DNA from: Distichodus sexfasciatus
Lineage: Eukaryota > Chordata > Actinopteri > Characiformes > Distichodontidae
Direction: 5' to 3'
Assembly (NCBI GenBank): GCA_032718565.1
Contig: JAVGVS010000281.1
Span: forward strand, 310,001 to 374,000
Length of the DNA: 64,000 nucleotides
Shown here: one piece after another, positions 43,970 to 54,339 of the stretch
Position numbering within the stretch: the stretch's first letter is position 1
Layout of the letters: each line of letters starts with the position of its first letter
Position numbers and translations under genes: made by a program
Notes under the pieces: generated by a model
The model's database searches: none
What the model saw: the letters and a program-made list of their open reading frames with translations, nothing else
What the model was told of the DNA's origin: nothing

Positions 43970-44660
43970 TGGAGAATGAAATAAAGATTGATGAAAATAG
44001 AGAGAGGGTTAGGTATTCAAAAGAGAAATGCAGACAGAATGGTTGAGACAAGAAGAGAAAGACAGAAAAGAAGAAGAAATGGCAAGAAATGAAGAAAATT
44101 GAGCGAATGATCCATAAGACAGAGAGAGGCAAGAGAAAAGGGGAGATGGAGATAAACAAAGAAGAGAGAAAAAGAAAAAGAGAGATTGAGACTGATAGAT
44201 AGAGGTAGAGGGAGAGAGATAAAGACTGATGAGCAAGTGAAACAATAAGCTTAAGAGAGGCAAGAGGATAGAAGGGGATGGACATTCACAGGTAGAGAGA
44301 AAGAAAAAGGGGTAGAGAGCAAAGGATGTATAAAAAGAGAAATGGAGAGAGGAAAAAGACGACAGGAAAACAGAGGGAAAGAGGAAGTAAAAGAAAGGGA
44401 AATACAGGGAAAGCTGGGAAAAGAGACAGAGGAAGAGAATGGAGAATGAAACGGATGTGAATAAAGAACTCAAACTGGTTAAAGAAATATAGTGACAGGT
44501 ATTAAAAAGAGAAATAGAGAATGAGGTGTTGAGACAAGAAGAGAAAGACAGAAGAGAAAAAGAGGACGGGAAATCAAGTGTAAAGAGAAAGTTATGAAAA
44601 GAGAAAGAGATGATAGGTAAAGGAAGAAAGAGAGAGAGAGAGACTGAGGAAGAGAGATGT
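42780..44660. repeat. 1.9-kb purine-rich higher-order repeat array
   Basis: The + strand is almost all A and G, with T-containing anchors that recur: ATGGAGATGAATAAAGTAAT (42,807; 43,315; 43,590), GTGAAAGGTATAAAAAAG-type, and GACAAGAAGAGAAAGACAG at about 42,891, 44,046 and 44,535, with decayed forms near 43,157, 43,390 and 43,670. Anchor spacing is about 230-490 bp. (GA)n runs lie at 43,061-43,092 and 43,937-43,965. Long reverse frames (up to 211 codons, Ser/Leu/Phe-rich) are artefacts of the bias. Confidence 0.9.
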
Positions 44661-44669
44661 TAATGGTGT

Positions 44670-45185
44670 GCCATTCTGTGATTTTGCTCAGGGCGAGTGG
44701 GAGCCACTGATACGTTAATGCATCTTCTGTGTCGCTGCCGTGCTGGAAGATGCTGAGGCGGAGTTAAATGGAGAGACGGGCGTTGCGTTAGTTCGAATCA
44801 GCTTTTTTCTCTTTTCACTTTTCACAACTCGTGTGCTCGGTCGAGGAGCCGTGATTTCCTCTCCAGCGACTCGCTAGCCAGGCCGCGGCGCTAACTAACT
44901 TGCGTCCCGTTTTGACACTGAGAGCCAGGCGATGTCGTGTCAGAGAAACTCGGCCTCTCAAAAAATGTCAGAGTTTTCAATCACAGCAGAGCCGTGAAAT
45001 CAAAGCGCCTCAGCGTGGAAGCGTGTGAGGAGACGTTCAAAGCGAAGCCGAGTCGGTCTCTTCTCCTCCTCCTCCTCCTCCGCTTTGAACTGGGAGCGAG
45101 GGAGAGAACTCGCGGATCGATGCTCAAGGTTACGTTCTAAATAACATCCCGGCACTGCGCCAGCCTTCTCCGTGCTGTAGGAGAC
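44670..45185. promoter_or_regulatory. CpG-rich block, candidate promoter or enhancer
   Basis: CpG density is high (AGACGGGCGTTGCGTTAGTTCG, CAGGCCGCGGCGC, CGAAGCCGAGTCGG, GGAGCGAGGGAGAGAACTCGCGG), in contrast to the flanks. A 67-codon frame from about 44,937 crosses it but has no family signature and no clear donor. Direction is not determined. It could be an alternative promoter for the gene whose first exon may lie at 15 kb, or an independent non-coding transcript. Confidence 0.42.
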
Positions 45186-45442
45186 TCTCAGTCTTAACTG
45201 TCGACCTACAGAAGAGACAAAGGTTTTAAGAGAAAACTGTGACTGACCGATGCATCTTCAAAAGTTTGAGACTTCGCAATCTTCATGAGTCTTTTAAGTC
45301 AAGCTGTAGGTTTTGGGTCAAAACCTCAATAAACCTTCTGTCTAACGTCATGTCTACGCTGATGGGTCCTGCAGAGAATAGCTGGAGAAAAGTTTAAATA
45401 AACTCAGGATTTTTTGTGATTGGGTTTCCGTAAATAAACAGA

Positions 45443-45650
45443 GCAGTTGGTAGCGTAAGGGTTAGGGCGTTTGCTTCGTGATCAGAAGGTTGCCGGATCG
45501 CATTCCCTACCAGTAAAGGTACCACTGAGGTACTTGTGAGCAAGTTACCGTCCCCAAGCACTGCACCCCCTGTGCTGCCTTTGTTAGCTAGAGGTCACAT
45601 TTCATTGTGGTGCACTGTGTGCTGTGCTGTGATGTGTTCTCAATTATAAA
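45443..45650 (+). mobile_element. tRNA-derived SINE, family A
   Basis: The head GCAGTTGGTAGCGTAAGGG has the B-box mutated (GCCGGATCGCATTCC). The body has GGTACTTGTGAGCAAGTTACC, and a deletion joins CTTTGTTAGCTAGAGGTCAC. Confidence 0.87.
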
Positions 45651-45664
45651 TTTTGTTGATTATG

Positions 45665-46140
45665 GCTTGTGCCAAGGTGGCTTGGTGGCACAGTAGTGAG
45701 TGCTGTCACCTTACAGCAAGAATGTCCTAGGTTTGATCCCAAGAATGTCCTAGATTTACTGGGGCCTTTTTGTGCTCTCCCCGTGTTCATGTGGGTTTTC
45801 TTCGGGTGCTCCGGTTTTCTACCACAGTTCAAAAAAACGTTAAATTGATTGGTTGCTCTAAGTTGTCCCCTTGGGTGTAAGTGAGTGATTATTTGTCATT
45901 GTAAACACACCATAGCACAGCACACAGTGCACCATGAAACTATGCATTTGACCCATCCATGAAGGAGCAGTGGGCAGCTGACATGGGCAGCGCCCGGGAA
46001 GCAGTGCTTGGGGACGGTACCTTGCTCATGATTACCTCAGTAGTGTCTTTACTGGGTCAGGATTTGTGTGTTTGTGCCAGTGTGTGCCCTGTGGCTTGTT
46101 GGTACCCGCCCAGGGTTGGCCCCCAACTTGTGCACATAAG
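45665..46140 (+). mobile_element. SINE B copy split by a SINE A insertion
   Basis: The left part 45,665-45,868 carries the head (GGTGGCACAGTAGTGAGTGC), a local duplication of AAGAATGTCCTAG, and the body TTTGTGCTCTCCCCGTG to GTTGTCCCCTTGGGTGTAAG. The right part 46,063-46,140 resumes GTGTGTTTGTGCCAGTGTG and GGTACCCGCCCAGGGTTGG. What lies between is a reverse-oriented SINE A. Confidence 0.86.
45869..46062 (-). mobile_element. SINE A nested inside SINE B
   Basis: Read on the minus strand: GACCCAGTAAAGACACTACTG, then ATCATGAGCAAGGTACCGTCC, CACTGCTTCCCGGGCGCTGCC, and the tail GTGTTTACAATGACAAATAAT. The tRNA-like head is truncated. This orders the two events: this A copy is younger than the B copy. 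Confidence 0.9.
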
Positions 46141-46319
46141 TGTTTGTGCAGAATATTACATTATTGGGTTTTCTTCAGTTCTACAGTTGTGAACATTTCT
46201 ACAGTTGTGCTCTGAAGAAGGAATGTAAGAAAAAACTTAAGATATAAGTGAATGAGAACTAAAATTTGTAAATGGTGAAGACAAGCAGATTATCGGTGGT
46301 CTATGGGTTAGTGGTATAT

Positions 46320-46385
46320 TTTTTTGGTGCTAATATTACATTACACTTGGCAGACACTTTCATCCAAAGCAACTTACAATTAGGA
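46320..46385 (-). mobile_element. SINE C 3' tail fragment
   Basis: ATTACATTACACTTGGCAGACACTTTCATCCAAAGC is the reverse complement of the family C tail (compare CTCTGGATAGCGTCTGCTAAATG at 47,232). Confidence 0.7.
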
Positions 46386-46389
46386 AAAA

Positions 46390-46915
46390 ACATTCAAGCT
46401 TGGGACTGTGGACGGACCAACAGTGGATTCTAAGTGCTAAGGTCTAAGTGTAGGAGGATGGGTATGCTCAGTAAGTCTGGACAGGGGTAATATAGGATGG
46501 GAAGTGTTCTAAGGCTGGGCATACACTGTGCCATTTTTTTCAATTGTTTTGTAAACCTCTAGCTCAAACTGTACAACTAAATTGCATGCGTTGAAAAGTC
46601 AAGGCTCCCAATTTATGTGCGCACACTATACGGGCCGATGCTCGGATGCGACCTGGCTGCTAACACTTCATGACACATCAGACTCCCATACCCTGAACTG
46701 TAAAGTCGAGCCTCCAGTGCCTCTGTCCAGACTACACACTGCGTCACCATGTTTGTACCCCATGTATACCACGTGATCCATGATGCACAATTACGCTTAA
46801 ATGAAAAAATTGTTGCACAAGTGAAAAATCGGCTTAAAATGGGCCGAAGTGTAAGCCCAGTTTAAGAGAGGAGGTGTTCTCTGAAGGCTCTTCAGAAGGC
46901 TCTTCAAGACAAATC
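46390..46915. other. Unique sequence, nothing recognised
   Basis: CTCTTCAGAAGGCTCTTCA near 46,890 contains a small tandem duplication. No gene signal. Confidence 0.4.
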
Positions 46916-46919
46916 AAAA

Positions 46920-47384
46920 TATCTTTGAAAAGTCGTCATAAGCAGGAGAGTCAGCATGCAGAAATCAGAATTTAATTCCTCACTACAAAGTTCTCCAAAT
47001 AACACTTAATACATTATTCTGGACACACTGCACCGGGATCTTGATCTTGGTAGCTGATGTTGCACAAATGCTGTATTAGGTTCAGGCTGTAGGACCAACA
47101 GTGTATTAGGTGGTGGTGGCATAATTGTCTGAAATCTTATCTTGATGATCGTAAGATTGGGGTTCAAATCCCAGCAACTACCCTGAGTGATGCTTCAGGG
47201 TGACTGTCCCTGAAATTAGGAAATGGAAGTAGCTCTGGATAGCGTCTGCTAAATGCTTTAAATGTAAGTGTTCTTGAGTATTTATTGAAGTGTACTTAAG
47301 TGTTATTTGGAGAACTTTGTAGTGAGGAATTCTGATTTCTTCATGCTGACTCTCTTGCTTATGAGGTGCCTTTTCAAAGGTAGT
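46920..47384. repeat. Inverted repeat, arms of about 85-90 bp, loop of about 280 bp
   Basis: The left arm (about 46,923-47,008) and right arm (about 47,289-47,375) are reverse complements over CATAAGCAGGAGAGTCAGCATG, GAAATCAGAATT and CTCACTACAAAGTTCTCC to AATAACACTTAA, with a few substitutions and a 3-4 bp indel (TTTAATTCC against TTCC). It may be a foldback element or two opposed copies of one repeat. Confidence 0.9.
47105..47275 (+). mobile_element. tRNA-derived SINE, family C
   Basis: B-box GGGTTCAAATCCC near 47,160, body GTGACTGTCCCTGAAATTAGG and tail GCTCTGGATAGCGTCTGCTAAATGC. It occupies the loop of the inverted repeat. Confidence 0.82.
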
Positions 47385-47414
47385 TTTATACTCCATGGGT
47401 GGATGTATTAGTTC

Positions 47415-47570
47415 ATTTATATTTACTGCATTTAATGCTCTTATCCAGAGTGAATTCCAATTGGGGCAAAGGGCATTGCTCAGGGACCCAGTAGTTGTGG
47501 TGCTGGTAGTAGGATTCAAACCCACAGCCTATTTGACCACATGTGAGTATTCTGACCGCTTGAGTAATGT
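47415..47570 (-). mobile_element. SINE C, reverse orientation
   Basis: ATTTACTGCATTTAATGCTCTTATCCAGAGTG is the reverse complement of a family C tail. The B-box is at 47,513-47,523 (GATTCAAACCC on +) and the A-box side follows toward 47,570. Confidence 0.78.
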
Positions 47571-48399
47571 ATAGTACAGTATCTATATACCATTTGCACA
47601 TAAATAACATCTGTAAAAACAGAAGACCAAAGCCTTCACCTGCAAACATCATCACATGCAAGCTTTTCCATAACTGACGACTTGAATTCTTGCAGCACAT
47701 CCATTGATACAAGCATCAATAGTCTAGTTCCTGAAACAGTAATGTGAGGGTAAATGTCAATGCTCTGTTCCACACCACCACCACTACATACTGCATTAGA
47801 AACTCCCCTGGGTTCTGCTGCAGTACTACCTGCGTGGTTCCTGATCACTGCAAAAGATCAATAATGCGTTTCAGCCAATTGCATTTACATTTTGGCAAGC
47901 ATTAGAATCTGAAACAGGCTTGAAAATGGGCCAATGAATGCTAAGTTGTTGCTGAGGGTAGAATTATAATCTCATACACAGTTGCAATACTTATACAAAG
48001 TTTGCAAAAACCATAAGTGGAGCTTCTCCATATTCTCCCCCAGCATCACAAACATCATCTTATCCAACCACCACAGGTCCATTTAACACACAGCCATGTG
48101 TTTCCTGAAATGCAAATCCACCTTTTCATTTACACTTCAATTCATGACAGTCTAATAGCTATTTTAATTAACAGCTATTCAGAGTTTCTTATGAATAAAC
48201 CTCTGATGGATACCACAAACCTGTTATTTCAAACTTCAGTGTTGTGCTGAAACGAATGTATGGTGTTCTTGAACATCACCAATGTACTGTGGACTGCATG
48301 TCTGAAGGAACAGGTGGAGGAAAAGAGTTTCAAGTTTTGGAGAGAGTTTGAGTGATGTGATGATGATCATATGCTAACCTGTTTGAGAACTGTGGACAG
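47571..48399. other. Unique sequence, nothing recognised
   Basis: No feature could be supported. Confidence 0.4.
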
Positions 48400-48560
48400 A
48401 TCTGTGGTTGTGTTTGCATATTCTGTGTCTGGATGTGATCATTCCTGCAGGTACCTCAGACTCGCTCTCTGGCTCGCTCTGAAATGCTAATGTGTTAACC
48501 TTTGGGAGCATCAGCGTTTTTACTCTTCTGGAAAATTCTCCCTGCGTGTGCTCACACGGG
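48400..48560. promoter_or_regulatory. Short candidate regulatory block
   Basis: Contains TGTTTGCATATTCTGTG, an octamer-like site (near 48,411), a duplicated GCTCTCTGGCTCGCTCTG and TGCTAATGTGTTAACC. It is unique and lies in plain surroundings. Confidence 0.25.
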
Positions 48561-50430
48561 GAGGGGGTTCGCTGAGGATTCGCTCTGTTCTCAAAACCAC
48601 TGCTGCTCAGTACACAGAGTTTCGGAACACATCAGTGTTGCAAGTTACAAGACCAGTGTCGTTTCATCTGGTCCCCTGTAACATCCATAAATCTTCTTTA
48701 AGTCTGACTGTAGTGAAAGTTCTACTTCATCAAAAAACAAAATCCCCTTTATTTGTCTGTAACAGTGGTTCTTCTGTAGAATGCTTTGTGTGTGACATTC
48801 TTTTTTTCCCTCCAGTGTCTGACTGGATTACGTCCTGCTGTACAGTGAATTTGCATCAAATTAAAGTCGGAATGTCTGGTGGGGAGTGAAATGATGCTTA
48901 GAACCTCCTGGCAGCTTGTTAAAAGCACCGTGACAAAAACTACAGATCAAAGGTTGGCTGAGGTTTATAATAGCTCCAGTAGTTTTTATGTAGAGCAAAG
49001 ACAGAAAGGGAGAGAGAGTCTGAGGAGGTGTCAGAAAGATTTGCATCACCAGATTTTGCAACCAGATGAGAGTTGCACTCAAATCTGTAGTCGACTGCTG
49101 ACACCGAGATCAGACTTTTATTAAAATAATTTGAAAAAGTAATTTGATTCACCAATACCTAAAACTAGAAACACATCAACATGAACAGATATGTTAGGAG
49201 TCTGGCTCTGTTTGACTGGGTTTTGATGCCTGTTGTACTCATTTGAAACATATTCTAACTAATTGAATCACAACTGATTTCTGCTAGAGCTCCTATGTAA
49301 ATTGCACTGTGTCATATTTAGCACCACATGCTAGCAGAAAATTCCTTAACATTGACTTAGCTTTGCATTAGTTGTAGATGTCTTGTGATAGATGTGGTAA
49401 GCGGTAAATACGTTAGACGCAGCCACAGTGTTGTCGAAGCAATTTTTTAAACTAATGATTAAAGGAAGCTAAACTACAGCCAAGTTGCTGTTTTAATCAA
49501 GTATTTAGCAAAACTACAAGCTACAGAGTTAAAAGTAGCTAGCTACATCCCACCTATTCCATAGCCACAGATTCTTGGTAACATCTTTGCTAGATGAAAT
49601 TATGAAAAGCTGCTTTCAAAGCAAAAACAAGCCGATATGACTGTGGATTGAGTCTCACTAGTGTTGTCCTGATTAGTCCGGAATATCTTGTGTTTTCGAA
49701 CTCAGCAATCCTGAGTCTGAGTTGTATTCTGCAGCAACATTTTCCCACCCTGTTCCACACAGCCCAATGCTCACTACAAATTTGGTATTTCCTGCACCAG
49801 CACACTCTGATCCTGCAATGCTAATTAGCTAATCAGTTACATCGGGTGTGTTGTGGTTGGGAAAAACCTGTGTCACTGCAGAGCTTTAGGCCACAAGGAC
49901 TTGGTACGGCTGAGAAAAGCTTTTCTACAGGAAAGCAGTCCAAAAATCTAGCATAAGCAGCTCAATATAAATGTGCAGAAATGAAAGTGACTATTGGAGT
50001 GTAATATGGTAATTACGACACAAAGATTTGAGGAGGCTTTGAATTGGTTATTGGCAGTAGCGCTGTGAGTTTCACATGGATGTTTGGACTTTGAACTAAC
50101 TTTGCTCGTAAATCTTTGAAGAGCTGAAAGTGTGTTTCTTAAATCCTTCAGAAGGCTTTGGTGGGGCTCAGGTGATAAGGACCCTGAGCACATTAGGTGT
50201 TTCCTGTAGATTAGGTGAATAGTTTAGCTAAAGTGTGAAAAACGGCCTGAAAAATGGCATACATGTAAAAAGATTTAATATAAATGAAAAATAGTACATA
50301 TTATAGAATTAATAAAAACTTAGTGGTTAAAAAAACTGTGAAAATAATATTATCTTGAAATTATAGATTTATATTACATGATATTATATGTAAACTTTAT
50401 AGTACATAGTTTATTGTAATATAAAAAATA
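48561..50430. other. Unique sequence, nothing recognised
   Basis: Several open frames (48,548-48,889; 48,879-49,124) have no splice pair or domain. No repeats were identified over 1.9 kb. Confidence 0.42.
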
Positions 50431-50439
50431 GTTTATTTT

Positions 50440-50620
50440 TTATCTTTATTTTCCTTATCTCCTTATTTTTAAGTTTGTTTAAGTTTTATTTGTATCTCTG
50501 TTTTATTTTAATTTTTGCCTAAATTGCACGGTCAGATCAGGATACATTTTACTGCATGTTGTACCTGTATAATTTGCATGTGACAAATAAAAAACTTGAA
50601 TCTTGAATCTAGAATATAAT
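50440..50620 (+). mobile_element. L2-type non-LTR element, 3' end
   Basis: AT-rich 3' untranslated sequence contains ATTTTACTGCATGTTGTACC and TTGCATGTGACAAATAAA, then a TTGAATC tandem tail. This is the typical terminus of fish L2-type elements. The coding part is absent. Confidence 0.8.
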
Positions 50621-50939
50621 AAAAATGATAACAGTGACGGTCTGGTTCACTAGTAGACTATGAACCAGTGTTTTATTGTTTTATTATATGTAATAAAAAT
50701 GTTGCATATAATATTACGTGTAATATATTATGTTACATAAAAGTTTATAAGGGTGTATGTGAAAATTGTATTATATTATATAGTATAATAAAAATGATAA
50801 TAATTATGGTATGATTCTGTAATATACAGTGAACCAGTTTTGTAGCGAATCATCAGAGAACTAGCACTATTCAGAGATGGTTAGTTGTAACCAGATGAAT
50901 TATTTCTACAGGAAAGCTGATGAATTCTTGGTGTATATC
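50621..50939. other. AT-rich sequence, nothing recognised
   Basis: TA-rich, with repeated TATGTAATAAAAATG- and ATTATATTATATAGTATAAT-type stretches. No element could be defined. Confidence 0.42.
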
Positions 50940-51250
50940 TCCCCCTCCCCATTTCGGCACAACGCGGCAGCTTTGAAAAAGAGACGGAACGCTCAAATGC
51001 CCCACGATGATTAAAAAAGGGGAAAAAGCCTCAACAAGCAATAGAGCCCAAAGCCTTTAATCAAACAGCCGTAATCCTTGCCCAAATGGCAGGGAGGCAT
51101 CAGTGCCACAAATTAATTTTCCAAAATTACAGCATTTCCAGGGCCAGATGTATCGTTTATCCAACATGCAGCACGTCGAGGTGGAGCCCAGAACGGAGCT
51201 GAATAAAGGCAGGACACATACAGCTCCTCCACAGGGGTAAATAGAAGCAG
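50940..51250. promoter_or_regulatory. Candidate conserved non-coding element
   Basis: Unique block with CACGATGATTAAAAAAGG, AAAGCCTTTAATCAAACAG (near 51,050), CACAAATTAATTTTCC (near 51,108) and ATGTATCGTTTATCC. It is close to the texture of deeply conserved enhancers. Not repetitive. Confidence 0.42.
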
Positions 51251-51676
51251 GTAGTGTTAGAACTCAGCGTCTCCTCTACATAAATGTGGAAGACTGGACC
51301 GTTGTAACAACAGTTTAGCTTATTGTTAAGTCAAAGTAAACTTTGTAATTTCAGCTACATATATACTAGTACACAGAGAGACATGACAACGTTGCTCCAG
51401 TTTCTACAGAATTAAAAGAAGACACATAGAATATACATATTTAAATGAACTGTTAAATGTGAAAATGTACAAATACTGCAACACACTCTTTGCAACTGCA
51501 AGATGGAGTCGGAGGATGGTCCACTTTGGCGAAGATGAAAGCAAGACACTTTTTCCACAAGGAAAAAGTAGCTAATAGATTCTGATAGTTTCCGTCTATA
51601 TTTTCTGACTTCATCTTCCAGCTGCCGAGCGAGCTCTGTGACGCAGTGAGCATGTGTCGTGCTAGGATGGTAGTCT
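51251..51676. other. Unique sequence, nothing recognised
   Basis: A reverse frame at 51,412-51,687 (91 codons, with SSLGSWKMKSENIDG in an overlapping frame) has no family match that I recognise and no splice support. Confidence 0.35.
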
Positions 51677-52049
51677 ATGAGATGCACCTGGGCGACACAG
51701 TGGTGCAGTGGTTAGCCCTGCTGCCTCACATTGAGAAGGTCTTGGGTTTGAGCCCCTGCCGTAGGGCCTTTTTGTGTGGAGTTTGCATGCTCATGTGGAT
51801 TTTCTCCGGGTGCTCCAGTTTCCTCCCACAGTCCAAAAGCATGCCTTATAGGTTGATTGGTTACTCTAAATTGGCCCTGTAAGGAGTGACTGAAAGTGTA
51901 GTTGTGTGAGTATGTGTGCGCACTTTGATGTGTTGGCGCCCATCCAATGTTGATCCCCGCCTCATGCTTGTAGCCCTGGGATGGACTCCAGTCCCCGCGA
52001 CCCCAATAGGTATTAAGCAGTTTGGATAATGAGTGAATGAATGAGATGC
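51677..52049 (+). mobile_element. tRNA-derived SINE, family B, full length with perfect 9-bp target duplication
   Basis: ATGAGATGC occurs at 51,677-51,685 and 52,041-52,049. The element between has the head GGGCGACACAGTGGTGCAG, B-box GGTTTGAGCCCC, body GTGTGGAGTTTGCATGCTC and CCCACAGTCCAAAAGCATGC, and a GAGTGAATGA tail. At about 355 bp it matches the full-length copy at 4,753. Confidence 0.94.
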
Positions 52050-52289
52050 TATTTTTGCAAATTAAACTCCAGTTAGAGAGAAAGAAATATAGTTTTTTTG
52101 TAAGAATATAGTGTTTTGGCACACATCATTGCTGTTTGTAAAAAAAAGTCTACGGCATTTCAAAAGTAGCTTCACCACTGATCATCTGAAACAAAAAGGT
52201 AAAGTTGGTAGTTGGCTTGTGCTCGTGACAACACGGCATTACCCTGCTTGGGAAGAAGATAGTTTATAGAAACCCTCAATCTCTAAAAC

Positions 52290-53320
52290 CTTTTGAGAGA
52301 TGAATTAGTATTCACCTCTGCATTGCAAATCTAGCACACAGATCTGCCGGTCTCTCAGGAGCTAGCCACACCAGTGATTACTCTCCAACTAATTAATAAT
52401 TACCATACGCATCCCTTTGCAGAAGAATAACCTTCTGCTTGGTGACTGCTCGAGTCTGCAGTCCCCCCTGTACAGTATCCGCCTCTCGGGCTGGACCGGA
52501 TTTCAACCTTTATGCAACGGTTCTAATTTATAATTCACAGCAGTACTGGCAGTTTTACCAAGCAGTTCTTCCAAAACAAAGATCATCTAGCTTCATTAAA
52601 TTTCAAACCGAGTCGTGTCGGCGTGCAACGTAGCAGAAGCTGGGATATTTGAACGTTATTAAGAGGAATGAGCGCGTGTATGTGGTTGTGTGTGCGAGCG
52701 TGAGTGTGCAGACGTGCCTCTGGCCTCATCCAGGTGACTCTGTGTTGAGGGAGAAAGCGTAATTTATTGTTGGTGTATAATTACCAGGCCTGGCAGTAGC
52801 GCTCGGCCCTGTTTCTAATTTCCATCACTGTCACCCATTCCATTTGTGTGATAATACATCCTTCATAATTTATGAGGGGCCATTTCTCCAGCCGTGTTGC
52901 GGATCGGAGAGCTGATCGGGCCTGATAAAGCCTGACAGGCGGCCTCCGCCTCCCCTCCATCTCGTCCTGCTCCACCTCCTCCCTCATGGCCCCACCACCG
53001 CCACCGAGCTCATTGCCCGAAACCTCTGTCCAAAATGCTTGTACTCCGCCAAACGGGAGCGGCAACACTTTCTGAGGAATTAGGGACCATTAGGCTGAGC
53101 CTCAAATGCAGAGAGGATTAAAGAAGCGTCGAGCCATTGAGCCCCAAATTGCTGCAATTCAGACGAGGAGGCGGAAAAAATCTGAGACTCCGGCAGCGAC
53201 GGGTCGGCCCACTGGGCGCTTGACAAATATTTGTTCGGAGACATGGCATTTGATCGCACTGCCAAGGCCTTGGGACAGGGGACGTGTTGGTCTGTAATGA
53301 GTGCTAATGATAGCAGGCAA
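52290..53320. promoter_or_regulatory. Large candidate conserved non-coding cluster
   Basis: Unique parts include 52,375-52,480 (CCAACTAATTAATAATTACC), 52,530-52,640, 52,755-52,950 (AAGCGTAATTTATTG, GTATAATTACCAGG, ATAATTTATGAGGGGCC, CTGATCGGGCCTGATAAAGCC) and 53,090-53,320 (GCAATTCAGACGAGG, GACAAATATTTGTTCGG). A GC-rich CTCC-type patch lies between. No repeat families intrude for 1 kb, unlike most of the window. Frames across it have no domains. Confidence 0.42.
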
Positions 53321-53487
53321 GGAGGACGAATGCGGGGAAAACTTCAGACCCTGACTCCGTCTTGGTAACAATTTTTCGGGGTTCTTCTGTTAGGTGGTCT
53401 CCTGAGAGACTTGTTAGTACTGGGTGTTGGTAGAGTAGCTAACTAACATTAGAGATGCCGCTAATTTTACCACTTTAATCATCATTG

Positions 53488-53690
53488 GGTCATTGGTAAT
53501 TTAATGTGTTAGGGAATTTGCCCCGTGATCGGAAGTTCGCCAGTTCAAGTCCCGGACCGGGAAATTACCACTGAGGTTGTCATGAGTAAGCTACTATATG
53601 CAAGCACTGCCCATGTCAGCTGCCCACTGCCCCTTTACCATTTCTTTGTGGTGCACTGTGTGGTGTGTTCATGACAATCACTCCCAATAC
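53488..53690 (+). mobile_element. tRNA-derived SINE, family A (diverged)
   Basis: The head (GTGTTAGGGAATTTGCCCCG) has the B-box CCAGTTCAAGTCCCGG near 53,539, then ATTACCACTGAGGTTGTCATG and a shortened body with GGTGCACTGTGTGGTGTG. Confidence 0.85.
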
Positions 53691-53699
53691 ACTAAAATG

Positions 53700-54339
53700 A
53701 TTGAAGCCTTATTGTGAGTTACTTTTACTTTTAACGTCATGTTTTACATTTTTATTCTGATTTCAAACAGCAACATTATCTCTCTGTGTGACACATCACA
53801 TTTATCTGTTGGGCTTAAGTTCATGTGGGCGTTTAAGGTAAACTCCAAGTTTACTTAGTGATGCTACTTGGAGAAGTGCTAAGTAACTGTTTGTAGATTG
53901 CAAAGCTTTTTGCCTGATTTAACCTCAGAGTCTCAGTATGCAATTTGCTTCTAGTCTGCAGATTTTACAGCAGTTGGTAGAGACAGTTAGCACAGAGAAT
54001 GGCATAGTATAATAGGGATGTAGTCTTTGACCTCGTTAATGAGTTTTTGGTGGATTGCAGTTTGACAGTCAAATTTGAAAGGTAAATCTGTGTTTCAAAA
54101 CTCCCATTTTGGTCTCACTCCCATTTTGGATAACCACCAAATTATATTTATTACTACTACTATCTGTATTAATGTGTCTACTCAGCCATTGCTCCCAGAT
54201 ACGCTGATTCATGGCTTAATACCACCAAAAACCCCAAAACAAATAGAGGTTCCCATATGAGCACAGGTTTGAGTTATGGCCCCAACAAGCCTGAGCTTAA
54301 ACCGTCTCAGATGGAGCTGTGTGTGCTTGCTATAGGTAA
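53700..54339. other. Unique sequence, nothing recognised
   Basis: No feature could be supported. Confidence 0.4.

Noticed and set aside
43197..44473. Long reverse-strand open frames (211, 154, 126 and 97 codons)
   Set aside because: They are Ser/Leu/Phe-rich translations of the purine-rich array on the complementary strand. Stops are rare there only because of base bias. No domain, start context or splice support.
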